Notes under the pieces: generated by a model | What the model was told of the DNA's origin: nothing | What the model saw: the letters and a program-made list of their open reading frames with translations, nothing else | The model's database searches: none | Part shown: in pieces, positions 43,210 through 51,719 of the stretch | Layout of the letters: each line of letters opens with the position of its first letter | How positions within the stretch are numbered: the first letter of the stretch is position 1 | DNA from: Nocardia transvalensis | GTDB lineage: Bacteria; Actinomycetota; Actinomycetes; Mycobacteriales; Mycobacteriaceae | Assembly: GCF_015477765.1 (NCBI RefSeq) | Contig: NZ_JADLQQ010000015.1 | Span: 124,001-188,000 of the forward strand | Length of the DNA: 64,000 nucleotides | Reading direction: 5' to 3' | Made by a program: the position numbers and the translations under genes

Positions 43210-43895
43210 CCGGAGCGGCGGGACCACGGTGGACACGGCGGAGGCTGCTGGACGCGCTGGCCGCCTGCTACGGCGCGGGCGACTACCAGGGCATCGATCT
43301 GGACGCCGTCGCCGCCGGGTTCGGCGTCACCCGACGAACGGTCACCCGCTGGATCGCCGGGTCGTCGGGACGCACCAAGGCGCGGATGCCCGCCAAGCGA
43401 ATCGCCGAACTGATGCTGCCGCCGCAGTCCGTGATCCGCGACGAGCAGATCGACGTAGCCAACGCACGTGAAGTCATTGCCAGCTTGAACCCCGCGAACC
43501 CCGCCGCGCTGGGCCGGCGACCCACCTCGATCGCCAAGGAGTGGCAGCGCCGGGGCTGGCTCGATCCGCACCTGGTCGGCATTCTGGAATTGCCCCGTCA
43601 AGGCCGCCTGCAGCTGCGGCAGATCGTTTCGACCTGGGGCACCTACACCCAGGGACCGCCGCGCACGACGCGAGAATGGCGGCGGCGCGGCCATATCGTC
43701 GACCTCGTTACCGTGCCCACCCGGTTCCACGCCATGGTGCTCGTCGCCGAAGTGCTCGACCGGGTCGGCCCGTGGCGGCTGTATCCGAGTGAGGCGGTCG
43801 TGCCGAAGACCCGCACCCAGGTGTGGGCGGCCGACGCCCCCGCGGTGAACCTCGCGGCGCTGGCGCAGGAGACCGGACTGGCGCTGCGCCCGTAA
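43206..43895 (+). CDS. second terminal-protein-like helix-turn-helix protein
   Basis: A 229-residue protein taken from TTG 43206, which overlaps the upstream stop (TTGA). RRLLDALAACYGAGDYQGID then VAAGFGVTRRTVTRWIAGSS parallels the N-terminus of the preceding protein (DIRGMLRAAYGPGPRSDINT, LGVSKRTVERWLADPSS), so the two are paralogues. The C-terminal half differs (LELPRQGRLQLRQIVSTWGT, FHAMVLVAEVLDRVG). It could be a second terminal protein or a regulator. Confidence 0.6.
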   Translation: MTGAAGPRWTRRRLLDALAACYGAGDYQGIDLDAVAAGFGVTRRTVTRWIAGSSGRTKARMPAKRIAELMLPPQSVIRDEQIDVANAREVIASLNPANPAALGRRPTSIAKEWQRRGWLDPHLVGILELPRQGRLQLRQIVSTWGTYTQGPPRTTREWRRRGHIVDLVTVPTRFHAMVLVAEVLDRVGPWRLYPSEAVVPKTRTQVWAADAPAVNLAALAQETGLALRP

Positions 43896-43910
43896 CCCCA
43901 GCGACAACCC

Positions 43911-43938
43911 ATTGCAAGATAGTGCATAACACATTATC
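43911..43938. promoter_or_regulatory. promoter-like element readable on both strands
   Basis: The plus strand has GTGCATAACACATTATCCT, like the GTGC-N5-GCAY plus TANNNT layout elsewhere. The minus strand reads TTATGCACTATCTT, like the copies at 49643 and 63221. It lies upstream of the tRNA-like gene. Confidence 0.45.
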
Positions 43939-44122
43939 CTTATTTGTGTGCACTGGCGGATTCCGTCGCACAACTGAATCGACCGCCCCCCGACAGGCAC
44001 AACGGCGTACCCCGGAATCAACGGCGATTCCGGCCCGGCAGTGAGAAGACCGCGATGCGGCGGCGCCGGGCATCGAGGAGGGTGGTCGGCGGTCCGATCC
44101 GACCGGGCCGCCACGGCGGCAC

Positions 44123-44192
44123 GGGCCGGTAGCTCAATGGCAGAGCCGGGGCCAGTTGCGCCTTGGCGCGGGTTCGATTTCCGTCCGGCCCC
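44123..44192 (+). tRNA. tRNA-like gene, isotype uncertain
   Basis: A perfect 7-bp acceptor stem (GGGCCGG / CCGGCCC), TA, a D arm (GCTC-AATGGCA-GAGC), and a T arm (GCGGG-TTCGATT-TCCGT). The anticodon arm fits as GGGGC-CAGTTGC-GCCTT, giving anticodon GTT (Asn), but position 33 is A instead of U, two pairs are G-U and the variable loop is only 3 nt. An alternative stem GCCAG/TTGGC would present GCG but leaves no variable loop. It may be an unusual plasmid tRNA or a decayed one. CCA is not encoded. Confidence 0.6.
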
Positions 44193-44218
44193 GCCCGCCG
44201 CCGAAATCCCCACCAGCT

Positions 44219-44255
44219 CCGGTGTTGTCCGGCTGGACAAGTTGGACAACACCGG
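44219..44255. promoter_or_regulatory. 12-bp inverted repeat with TTGTCC / GGACAA boxes
   Basis: CCGGTGTTGTCC and GGACAACACCGG are perfect 12-bp arms around 13 nt that hold another TGGACAA. The same box recurs as GTTGTCCAAC at 58360 and as TGTCCAAC four times at 55612-55680. It could be an operator, or a terminator after the tRNA-like gene. Confidence 0.55.
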
Positions 44256-44288
44256 ATTCCACCAACCGTGAGAGTTGTCAATTCGATT

Positions 44289-44307
44289 GCGGGACTGACC
44301 ATCCCGC
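44289..44307 (+). promoter_or_regulatory. CYRACCA-loop leader hairpin, copy A
   Basis: GCGGGA-CTGACCA-TCCCGC, a 6-bp stem with 7-nt loop, ends 24 nt before ATG 44332. TTGTCAA stands 10-13 nt before the stem, as in other copies. Confidence 0.7.
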
Positions 44308-44331
44308 CCTGATGCGAGGAGTCGACTGCGC

Positions 44332-44829
44332 ATGACCACCGATCTCGCCGCCGCGCTCGGCAGCCCGCGGGCGTTCGACGACGACGAACAAGTACGCCAT
44401 CTGCCCGGCGATCACGTGCCGTGGCTGGTCGTGCAAACCCCTGGCCGTGCCGAGTTCGCGACACCGGTGGCACAGGGCGACGCGCCATCGTGGCATCGTC
44501 TCATCGACCATGACCGCTTCCCCGGCGGAGTGTGGCGCGAGTTCCTCGTGCCACGCGACGGTGGGGCGGGGCCGCAACGGTTCGAGGGGGCGGCGTTGTC
44601 GGCGCGCGCGGTCGATCTGGCGGGGTTCGCGGCCGCGGCCTGGAGCTCCGACGACGCGATCGTGATCGAACCGCCCGCACGGCCTGACGGATTCACCGTC
44701 GTGCGGATCGGTGACTACCTGATCGGGGTCGTGGGAGATCTCGTCCATCCCCGCCCGGATGCACCCGAGGTCCGCGCCGAGTGGAGCGCGTTGCTGCGGT
44801 CGCGTGACGACACTGGAACGACACGATGA
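44332..44829 (+). CDS. hypothetical protein of the transfer region
   Basis: A 165-residue protein from ATG 44332, about 10 nt after GAGGAG. Mixed alpha/beta: HLPGDHVPWLVVQTPGRAEF, GVWREFLVPRDGGAGPQRFE, VVRIGDYLIGVVGDLVHPRP. No signal peptide or known motif. It carries the conserved leader hairpin and overlaps the next gene (ATGA). Confidence 0.65.
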   Translation: MTTDLAAALGSPRAFDDDEQVRHLPGDHVPWLVVQTPGRAEFATPVAQGDAPSWHRLIDHDRFPGGVWREFLVPRDGGAGPQRFEGAALSARAVDLAGFAAAAWSSDDAIVIEPPARPDGFTVVRIGDYLIGVVGDLVHPRPDAPEVRAEWSALLRSRDDTGTTR

Positions 44830-45416
44830 CCGGGCCCGATCGCCCGGCGGTGGTGTGGCGGCTGCGTTCTGCACCCACGTCCCGCGGCCTGGTCGTCCCG
44901 TTCGTCACCAAATGGCATGCAGGCCAGCCGATGTGGGGTTCTCTGGACACCGACCGGTTGGCGGCGGCGCTGACGGGCAAGCGATGCCAGATCTGCGGTC
45001 ACCGTCTCGAGGGGCGGGCGGTGCTGTTCGTGCGGGCCGCCGACTGGGAACGGCGGATTGCGGTCGAGCCGCCGATGCATCCCGATTGTGCCAGTTATGC
45101 CCGGCGGGCCTGCCCGATGTTGAACGGGCGCATGTCCCACTACAACGCCCGGCCCCAGGTGTCCCGGCTGCGGTGCGCCGGGTGGGAGGTGCCTGCCGAC
45201 ACCGATCGCCGCGCCGGGCGGCCCGCAGATGCCTGGTACGAATTATGGTTCGCCACCGATCAATTGCGGGTCACCGCCATGACCGACGACGACGGACGGG
45301 ACCTGGCCGGGATCGATCTGAGCGAGTTCCGGCCGTTGAAGATCCGGCGCATCCGCCCGGCTGGCGGCCCCGACACCGGCCCGACGCTGCTCGACCTGCT
45401 GATCCTGTTGGGCTGA
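44826..45416 (+). CDS. hypothetical protein with Cys-rich zinc-ribbon-like centre
   Basis: A 196-residue protein coupled to the previous gene. The centre has RCQICGHRLEGRAVLFVRAA and a second cluster (MHPDCASYARRACPMLNGRM), a possible zinc-binding unit. The C-terminus is acidic then basic (LSEFRPLKIRRIRP). The pattern recurs in hypothetical proteins of actinobacterial plasmids. Function unknown. Confidence 0.65.
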   Translation: MTGPDRPAVVWRLRSAPTSRGLVVPFVTKWHAGQPMWGSLDTDRLAAALTGKRCQICGHRLEGRAVLFVRAADWERRIAVEPPMHPDCASYARRACPMLNGRMSHYNARPQVSRLRCAGWEVPADTDRRAGRPADAWYELWFATDQLRVTAMTDDDGRDLAGIDLSEFRPLKIRRIRPAGGPDTGPTLLDLLILLG

Positions 45417-45419
45417 CCT

Positions 45420-45481
45420 GTCGGCGCGGCCTTCGGCCGACGCAACAACTCCTGCTACGCCCCCTTCGTTTCCTTGGGGGA
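45420..45481 (+). terminator. two short hairpins between operons
   Basis: GTCGGC/GCCGAC around 45420-45441 and CCCCC/GGGGG around 45458-45480 can fold. They fill the gap between the 196-residue gene and the promoter of the coupling-ATPase operon. No T-tract. Confidence 0.4.
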
Positions 45482-45484
45482 CGG

Positions 45485-45503
45485 GTGCAATACGCACTAT
45501 GCT
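45485..45503 (+). promoter_or_regulatory. promoter GTGC-AATAC-GCAC with TATGCT
   Basis: The best copy of the element: a perfect GTGC-N5-GCAC inverted repeat placed directly before the -10 box TATGCT. A TTGGGG box about 18 nt upstream could be the -35. Start codon at 45567. Confidence 0.6.
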
Positions 45504-45522
45504 GTTCGATGTCCACCGAGTG

Positions 45523-45541
45523 GCGAGACCAACCATCTCGC
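45523..45541 (+). promoter_or_regulatory. CYRACCA-loop leader hairpin, copy B
   Basis: GCGAGA-CCAACCA-TCTCGC, a perfect 6-bp stem. It begins 19 nt after the -10 box and ends 25 nt before ATG 45567. The stem sequence differs from copy A at both strands, which supports pairing. Confidence 0.7.
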
Positions 45542-45566
45542 TCGCACCCTTGAAGTAGGGACCGTC

Positions 45567-47660
45567 ATGACCGTGTCCTTCGCTGCTGTGCCGATCACCC
45601 GTGCCGGCGTGCACGCCTTAGGGCAATCCGCCGGAGGGTGTGCTCGACCCGAGCCGCACTGCATGCTGGCGGATCCGATGCCCACTTTCGATCCCCAGCC
45701 ACCGCTGGGCGGCGGCACAGGCGGCATCCCGATCATTGGGCGGCTGATTCCGCATCTGTCGTGGTCGGATGGGTCGGCGATGCACGCCCTGACGGTGTTC
45801 GGAGTGTGCCTGCTGGTCACGGGCCTGATGGTCACTATCCTGCTGGCGGCCGCGGCCCGTCTGGCGTGGCCGCCGGCACGGATGCGGAACTTCACCATCG
45901 CCGCGGTTGCCGCATTGCCGGGGATCTCGATGGTGCTGGCCTGGAGTCCGACCGGCCCGGTGGACGAGTTCCGGGCCGGTGCAACGGATCTGCTGTCCGG
46001 GCACGCGCCGTCCGCGGTGGCGAGCATGAGCGTGCTGTTGATCCCGGTGGCGTGGCTCGTGGCCATGCTGATGCACACCGACCGGGTGGTGACCTCCAAA
46101 ACCACCGGATTCCGCAGTCTGCTGCGCACCGAACAGTTCAAGGATTCCTGGGTGCAGCGGCAGCGGGAGGCCGCGGCACGTTGGGCGCGCTATCCGGTGG
46201 CGACGACGACCGGCGGACTCAACCCGCACTTGGTGCTGGGCCGGCTGGCCGTCGAGGAATTCGCAGCGCCGCCGCCGTCGCGGACCCGCGCCCTGCTGCA
46301 ACACTTCCGGTCGGTGCTGGTGGTGCCGTGGCGCGCCACGCGTGAGCACATGGTTCTCGTCGCCAATACCGGATCCGGCAAGACCACCCTACTGTTGCGG
46401 GCGCTGGTGTCGTGGTACGTGACCGCGTGGCTGCGGCACCGGCAGTGGTGGCGGCGCCCACGGACGGGACGGCCGCTGGCGGTGCTGGTCAACTGCAAGG
46501 GCGGTCCGGGCGCCCGGCGGGTGACCGCGTTGGTCGTGAAGTGGTTCCGTGCCCTCGGACTGCGCGACGACCGAATCGGCATCCTCGGCGAGGGAACGAA
46601 CCTCAACCTATGGGCCGCCGATCCGGCCGACATCATCAGCGTGCTGCTGTCGATGATCTCCGGCGGCCTGGTCCCGGCGACCGAGAACGAACGCTACTTC
46701 CACAACATGCGGAAGACGCTGATCCGCCTGATCGTCACCGCCCCCGCAAAGGTCGAGAACGGCAAGCCCATCGGCTGCAACCCGCCCCGTAGTTCCGAGG
46801 AGTTCCTGGCCCGCTTCGACAAGGACGTCCTGGCTCTGTTGTGGGGCGCCGACTACTGGGATCCCGACCTGGCCTGGACCGGGGTGCCGGGAGTCGACCT
46901 GGAGATCCAATCCACGCTCGACGGTGAACAGCCCGTCATGACCTCGGCGCGCAGCGAATTCGGCGATCTGTTCTACGCGCTCGACGGCGCATTCGACGGC
47001 GATGCCGACATCGGGAGTTTCGATCTGCTGATCTGCAACCTCGAAGGCACCACCCACCCCGATCGGGCGAGGGCCCAGTTCAATGCGCTCGGCTGCCTGT
47101 TCGAGCAGCTCACCGGCCACGACCACGGACGCGAAACCTTCCTGGCGGTCGAAGAGTTCAGCGCCGTATCGGATCAGAAAACCCGCGCCGACAAATGGGT
47201 GCATCGCTTCCGGGAAGCGCTGATCGGCACGTTGTGGATCGCGCAGGACTGGTTCGGCCTCGGCGCGGACGACGACCAGCGGCAATCGCTGGTCGTCGCC
47301 GCCGGCGGCGGCGCCTTGCTGGGCCGCCAAGAAAAAGGGGATCGGCTGTGCGATCTGTTCGGGCCCGCCCGTCGTTTCGAGGTCACCCGCGCGCGCGGCC
47401 GGCGCGGCCACACCGACGGCACCGTCACCGCGCATGAGCCGCTGCTGGTCGAGCCCAACCGGCTGCGCCGGCTCAAGACCGGCGACGTCGTGCACGTCGG
47501 TGGCGGCCGCGCCCGGTTCGGGCATGTCACCCCTCTCAACGATGCCGACCTCGCCCGGCTGCGGCCGCTGCCCGGCATCGACCGCTTCACCCACATTCGC
47601 CGGCCCGCCGCGGCCCTGGCACCGGTCATCGATCTGCGCAAGCACCGCAGGTCACGCTGA
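45567..47660 (+). CDS. conjugative coupling ATPase (TraG/VirD4-like)
   Basis: A 697-residue membrane ATPase. ATG 45567 follows the conserved leader; the longer frame starting 45474 overlaps the promoter and hairpin. Three membrane helices lie at about 73-96, 107-125 and 150-168. Walker A is ANTGSGKTTLLLRALVSWY (about 267), and ETFLAVEEFSAVSDQKTRAD (about 527) is the Walker B region. The C-terminal part ends in a basic patch. Type IV coupling proteins bring the DNA-relaxase complex to the transfer channel. No relaxase is recognised in the window. Confidence 0.8.
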   Translation: MTVSFAAVPITRAGVHALGQSAGGCARPEPHCMLADPMPTFDPQPPLGGGTGGIPIIGRLIPHLSWSDGSAMHALTVFGVCLLVTGLMVTILLAAAARLAWPPARMRNFTIAAVAALPGISMVLAWSPTGPVDEFRAGATDLLSGHAPSAVASMSVLLIPVAWLVAMLMHTDRVVTSKTTGFRSLLRTEQFKDSWVQRQREAAARWARYPVATTTGGLNPHLVLGRLAVEEFAAPPPSRTRALLQHFRSVLVVPWRATREHMVLVANTGSGKTTLLLRALVSWYVTAWLRHRQWWRRPRTGRPLAVLVNCKGGPGARRVTALVVKWFRALGLRDDRIGILGEGTNLNLWAADPADIISVLLSMISGGLVPATENERYFHNMRKTLIRLIVTAPAKVENGKPIGCNPPRSSEEFLARFDKDVLALLWGADYWDPDLAWTGVPGVDLEIQSTLDGEQPVMTSARSEFGDLFYALDGAFDGDADIGSFDLLICNLEGTTHPDRARAQFNALGCLFEQLTGHDHGRETFLAVEEFSAVSDQKTRADKWVHRFREALIGTLWIAQDWFGLGADDDQRQSLVVAAGGGALLGRQEKGDRLCDLFGPARRFEVTRARGRRGHTDGTVTAHEPLLVEPNRLRRLKTGDVVHVGGGRARFGHVTPLNDADLARLRPLPGIDRFTHIRRPAAALAPVIDLRKHRRSR

Positions 47661-47689
47661 GACCTGTTGTCCCTGGAAGGACTTTCGCT

Positions 47690-48187
47690 GTGACCAGCCC
47701 TCTCGAACATCCCGACAACTACAACCCCGATCCTGACCAACGGCGGCGGGTGGAGACGGTCCTTGCCGCATACGTCCCCGAACTGGAGGGGTCGGAGGCT
47801 GCCCGGCTCGCCGAGCGGCTGGTGCCGGTCGTGCCCGACGGGGGCCGCGTGGGCCGCACCCTCGAGCCGCATCTGGACACCCTCGCCTCGACGCGGGCGA
47901 GCCTGCTGCGGTGGGCGCCCGCGGCGGGCACCAGCGCCGCGGTCTTCACCACCGCCCTCACAGTGTCGCTGCCGCCGCCGCTTCTGGTCTACGGCACCGG
48001 CCTCGCCGGGTTCACCTGGTGGCACTGCTGTGGGCGGCCCGGTCCAATCGCGATGATCCGCCGGGCCGCCGATCTGCTCACCGACGCCGCTGCCGCGCTA
48101 CGGGCCGCCCGCCTGCCTTTTCCTCACCACACATCCGCGGCGGCCGCGAGCGCCAGCCGGCCGACTGCAATACCCGCGAAGGAGTGA
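47690..48187 (+). CDS. membrane protein of the transfer operon
   Basis: A 165-residue protein from GTG 47690, 9 nt after AAGGA. A hydrophilic N-terminal half precedes a pair of membrane helices (TSAAVFTTALTVSLPPPLLV, YGTGLAGFTWWHCC). It follows the coupling ATPase by 29 nt and precedes the next gene by 6 nt, so all three form an operon. Function unknown. Confidence 0.65.
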   Translation: MTSPLEHPDNYNPDPDQRRRVETVLAAYVPELEGSEAARLAERLVPVVPDGGRVGRTLEPHLDTLASTRASLLRWAPAAGTSAAVFTTALTVSLPPPLLVYGTGLAGFTWWHCCGRPGPIAMIRRAADLLTDAAAALRAARLPFPHHTSAAAASASRPTAIPAKE

Positions 48188-48193
48188 CTGCTG

Positions 48194-49594
48194 ATGTCCA
48201 CCGCCAGCGAGGTCGACCACATCGGCGAGGAAGCCGGCAAGTTCTTCCGCCAGATCATCGACGCCGCTCACCTGTTCAAGCACCGGCGGGGCGGTCACCG
48301 TCCCAGGTCACACAAGGGATCACGCCGGTATCGCAAACACCTCGCGGCGTCGCTGCGCCAGCAGTTCGGTGAACAGCGCATCACGGAGGCCTGGTATACC
48401 AAGCGCGCCTTGGACTTCCAGGCCGAGGCCAAGCAAGCGCTGGTCCGCCAGCACCGGCACATGGGCGACCCCACGGTGGTGGGCCCCGACCAGGAGCGGC
48501 TGGAACGCATCCGGTTCGCCATCGAATCCACGCTGTCCAGCACGAACCTCTCGCCCGAGCGGCGTGGCCAGATCGTGCTGACCCTCGACGCCGTCTCCCG
48601 CAACCCCTACACACGGTTCAATACCGTGTTCCCGCCGATGGACCATCTGACCGCCCATCACGCCCGTGAAGCCGCACGCCGATCGGCGACCTGGGTCGAG
48701 GCTCAGACCGCCGCGACTCAACGCCGGTACGCCCAGCACCAGCAGCAGCTGGCCCAGCGCGCTCTCGACCGCCGCCGCAGGAGCACCACCCGATCCACGG
48801 CACCTGCCCGCGACGGCAAGCGAACCCAGCCGTCCAGGACGCGTCCCGCACGGTCCGTCGGAAACGGGCAACCAACCCACACCCGGGCCGCGACTCCGCC
48901 GGCCCGGACGGTTACCGCACCGCCGGGCACCACCACAAATGGACACCATCGGCGCCCCACCACCCCCGTCGCCGAAGCGGTCGCCTCGTCGACAGCCACC
49001 GTCGAGGCGATGCGGAGCATGACGATGGCCCAGATCGATGCGGTGCAGGCGATCCGCGTGGCAGAGAGGCGCTGGCTGGATAGCAGCGCCGGAGCGAACC
49101 GGGCCCAGCTGCACGATCTGAGCGCCGCCCGGACCAACGCCTTCGACGCGGGCTGCCAAGCAGGGCTGTCGAACGAGCAGATGCAGTGGGAACGCGACAA
49201 CATCGACGCCAACAGCCGGTGCCGCGTGGCGTTCGAGGGGCGCCGGCACGACAGCGAATTCCACGGGCACAGCGCATACGAGGGGCTTTTCGCCAGCGAG
49301 GCCGAGGCGGCCATCTGGGCCGAGCGTCGGCTCCTCACCCACGACTGGGTCCCCCGAGTCGAGTTCCGGATCACCGCGCAGGAAGCCGGGCACGACAGAG
49401 CATTTAAGACGATCCGGGGAGGCGAAGCCAAGGTCACCGCAGGTGTCCGGCGCTGGATCAACCAGACCACTCGCGATCGCGACGGCCATCAGCACCGCAA
49501 CGGGGCCACCCACGGCCCCGATCGCCGCCGGTCACCCTCCGCGCCCGACACGGTGGCCAGCACGAACCGACGCCGGGGGCGGAGCCGGGTGTAG
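48194..49594 (+). CDS. large basic protein of the transfer operon
   Basis: A 466-residue protein from ATG 48194, with GGAG upstream. The N-terminal third (DHIGEEAGKFFRQIIDAAHL, LASLRQQFGEQRITEAWYTK) is helical. A Thr/Pro/Arg-rich disordered middle follows, then a C-terminal domain with MQWERDNIDANSRCRVAFEG and AEAAIWAERRLLTHDWVPRV. The composition would suit DNA or partner binding during transfer. No relaxase motif (HxH triad) was seen. Confidence 0.6.
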   Translation: MSTASEVDHIGEEAGKFFRQIIDAAHLFKHRRGGHRPRSHKGSRRYRKHLAASLRQQFGEQRITEAWYTKRALDFQAEAKQALVRQHRHMGDPTVVGPDQERLERIRFAIESTLSSTNLSPERRGQIVLTLDAVSRNPYTRFNTVFPPMDHLTAHHAREAARRSATWVEAQTAATQRRYAQHQQQLAQRALDRRRRSTTRSTAPARDGKRTQPSRTRPARSVGNGQPTHTRAATPPARTVTAPPGTTTNGHHRRPTTPVAEAVASSTATVEAMRSMTMAQIDAVQAIRVAERRWLDSSAGANRAQLHDLSAARTNAFDAGCQAGLSNEQMQWERDNIDANSRCRVAFEGRRHDSEFHGHSAYEGLFASEAEAAIWAERRLLTHDWVPRVEFRITAQEAGHDRAFKTIRGGEAKVTAGVRRWINQTTRDRDGHQHRNGATHGPDRRRSPSAPDTVASTNRRRGRSRV

Positions 49595-49634
49595 GTCGCG
49601 ACCTCACCGAGCAGAGAAGCCCTTTACACGATAT

Positions 49635-49652
49635 CGCATACTGCACTATGCT
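49635..49652 (+). promoter_or_regulatory. promoter element CGCATACTGCAC with TATGCT
   Basis: TGCACTATGCT is identical here, at 63229 and nearly so at 45494. It stands 16 nt before hairpin copy C and 63 nt before GTG 49715. Confidence 0.55.
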
Positions 49653-49667
49653 ACAATTTGTCATCTA

Positions 49668-49688
49668 CGCGGGACCGACCATCTCGCG
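49668..49688 (+). promoter_or_regulatory. CYRACCA-loop leader hairpin, copy C
   Basis: CGCGGGA-CCGACCA-TCTCGCG, a 7-bp stem with one G-U pair. It ends 26 nt before GTG 49715; TTGTCATC stands just before the stem. Confidence 0.7.
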
Positions 49689-49714
49689 TCCGCCCTCCGA
49701 CACAGGAGACAGCC

Positions 49715-50920
49715 GTGACCGACCTGGACACCGCGATGACCCCGATCGACCTGGTCGACCAGGCCGTCATCGCCGCCGTCGCCCTGGACTTCCCCCACCT
49801 CACCCGCCCCGATGCCGTGCAGACCCTGGTGGACACCCGGCTGCCGCAACACCTGCGCGACAAATACGATCGGGTGGCCCTCGTGCGGGCGGTCGCCGCC
49901 TACGTCGCCGAACACCTCAAGACTCGCGTTCGTGCCGGACGACGTGCGAAGCGTGACGCCGCGCGTACCCGGATCGCCGACGTGATCCGGACCGAGCAGT
50001 CCCGCGCCGTCGCCGACGGCGATGCCGCGCGCGCCGACTATCTCGCCGAAGCCGCATCGCTCGTCGAGCCGCCGGTGAGCTGGCTGATCCGGGTCAAGCG
50101 GATTCGCTCCACGACCGCACTGCTGATCGCGATGTATGCCACGGTGTGGTTGACCGCGATCGAATCCGGGTCAGCCACCCTCTATCTGGCCGGGATCGCC
50201 GGAACCGTTGTCGTCGCCTACGTCGTGTGGCGCGACGTGCGGGCCCCCAAGCCGACGGAGCGGGCGAACCCCACGTCGTCCGCCGCGCAGCCTCGCAATC
50301 CCTTGTGGGTAACCAAAACACTGATCGTGGTGAACGTGCTGGTCTTCGCGATCATCGCACTCCAGGCCGCAAGCATCCTGCCCGCTGATCTCGCCGCTAC
50401 CTCGATCTTCCGGGCGTCGGCACTCGACCCGCACGCTGTTGCCGCTGGTGCATGGGCCCTGCTGGTGACCGGCGGGTTCGTGCACAGCGGGCTCACCCAT
50501 CTGCTGCTGAACATGTTCAGCCTCGGCTGGCTGGGTGCCGTTGCCGAGCCGAGGCTGGGGCGGCTGCGCTACCTGGGCGTCTACGTCGCGTCCCTGCTGG
50601 GCGGGGCCCTGGCCGTGCAGTTCCTGTCCGGCCAGATCACGGTCGGCGCATCCGGAGCGGTTTACGGTGTCGCGGGCGCGCTGGTGGCGGCCACCATCGT
50701 GGACCGTGCCAACCCGACCGGGCTGCTGATCATGATCGGAATCAATCTCGGGATCAGTTTCCTGATCCCCGGCATCTCCTATTGGGCCCACCTGGGCGGT
50801 CTGGCCACCGGGATCGTGACCGCCCTCGCCCTCATCCGGCTGGGCGCCACCCATCGGCATCCCCACCTTCCTGCTGCGTCGCACACCGAGACCATCACCG
50901 GAGAGGGGGCAAACCGATGA
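49715..50920 (+). CDS. rhomboid-family intramembrane serine protease
   Basis: A 401-residue protein from GTG 49715, which is preceded by AGGAG; the ORF extended to 49658 would swallow the hairpin. A cytoplasmic N-terminal region of about 125 residues precedes about seven membrane helices. GFVHSGLTHLLLNMFSLGWL holds the conserved H..N, TVGASGAVYGVAGALVAATI holds the catalytic Ser (about 311), and SYWAHLGGLATG the catalytic His. It cleaves membrane proteins; a pilus or transfer protein of this element might be the substrate, by inference. Confidence 0.85.
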   Translation: MTDLDTAMTPIDLVDQAVIAAVALDFPHLTRPDAVQTLVDTRLPQHLRDKYDRVALVRAVAAYVAEHLKTRVRAGRRAKRDAARTRIADVIRTEQSRAVADGDAARADYLAEAASLVEPPVSWLIRVKRIRSTTALLIAMYATVWLTAIESGSATLYLAGIAGTVVVAYVVWRDVRAPKPTERANPTSSAAQPRNPLWVTKTLIVVNVLVFAIIALQAASILPADLAATSIFRASALDPHAVAAGAWALLVTGGFVHSGLTHLLLNMFSLGWLGAVAEPRLGRLRYLGVYVASLLGGALAVQFLSGQITVGASGAVYGVAGALVAATIVDRANPTGLLIMIGINLGISFLIPGISYWAHLGGLATGIVTALALIRLGATHRHPHLPAASHTETITGEGANR

Positions 50921-51051
50921 CCGCCACAACCGAGCCGACCATGCGGGAATTGGCCACCCGACTGACCGCGGCCGCCACCCAGTTGAGCCGCGCCGACGCC
51001 GCCACCCGTGCCGGGCGATCGGGTCACACTGCGGAAAGCCGCTGCACCTAG
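50917..51051 (+). CDS. 44-residue protein coupled to the rhomboid gene
   Basis: ATG 50917 overlaps the rhomboid stop (ATGA), and its own stop shares one base with the next GTG (TAGTG). It is a short helix (MRELATRLTAAATQLSRADA) with a basic end. The double overlap is the main support. Confidence 0.5.
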   Translation: MTATTEPTMRELATRLTAAATQLSRADAATRAGRSGHTAESRCT

Positions 51052-51623
51052 TGCCCGATCGCGGCGACGGCTGGCCGATGTACTGCTACCCCGATGAAGG
51101 CTGCGGCTACAACGAGCCCTGGGGCTGGGAGGTATTCAACGCTCGCCCCGACGAATGGGCCCGGCCCGAATGGGGCACGTACCGGTATCGGTTGATGCGG
51201 TTCCTTGCCTACCTGGAAGGGGCCGACAGCGTATTCCCGGCGGCGGCGCGGGCCGAGCTGCTGGACGCCGGGTGGGCAGGAACTCATTACGGCGTGACGG
51301 TGCTGGACCTCTACGACCCCGAATGGGGCTACCGGCCGGGGTTTGTGGCGCTAGACCACCACAGCAATCGGCGACGAGTGCTGGCCGCGATGAACGCCTT
51401 CGCGAAGGATTGCTGCGGGTGGGAATCGATGTTCGGGGACCTGGCATTCGATGTCTACCCCGACGTCTGTGACGAACTGCGGCAGGAATGGGCGGTGTTG
51501 GCGCCCGCGGCACCCGACGCCGAGGATTGCCACGACGACCTGCTGGGCCGGATGACGTTCACGCCTCTGGTTACCGCGGAGACGCCCAACGCGTTCCCGG
51601 TCACGATGTGGTGGAAGTGCTGA
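51051..51623 (+). CDS. hypothetical acidic, aromatic-rich protein
   Basis: A 190-residue protein from GTG 51051. Many Trp, Tyr and acidic residues (YPDEGCGYNEPWGWEVFNAR, LDLYDPEWGYRPGFVALD), and scattered Cys pairs (DCCGW). No membrane segment and no known motif. It closes the rhomboid operon, before a clear terminator. Confidence 0.6.
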   Translation: MPDRGDGWPMYCYPDEGCGYNEPWGWEVFNARPDEWARPEWGTYRYRLMRFLAYLEGADSVFPAAARAELLDAGWAGTHYGVTVLDLYDPEWGYRPGFVALDHHSNRRRVLAAMNAFAKDCCGWESMFGDLAFDVYPDVCDELRQEWAVLAPAAPDAEDCHDDLLGRMTFTPLVTAETPNAFPVTMWWKC

Positions 51624-51719
51624 TGCGGATCGCAGTGGCCTCCACAAAGTCGCGGTGCTCCTGGGCGTACCCGGGCCCAGGACGTGTACGACCGGCTTTG
51701 CAACACCGCGGCCGGTTAG

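Larger units (their letters stand above)
43896..44331. other. intergenic region with promoter, tRNA-like gene and repeats
   Basis: Contains a promoter-like element at 43911, a tRNA-like gene at 44123, a perfect inverted repeat at 44219 and the conserved hairpin at 44289. No protein gene is supported. Confidence 0.5.
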
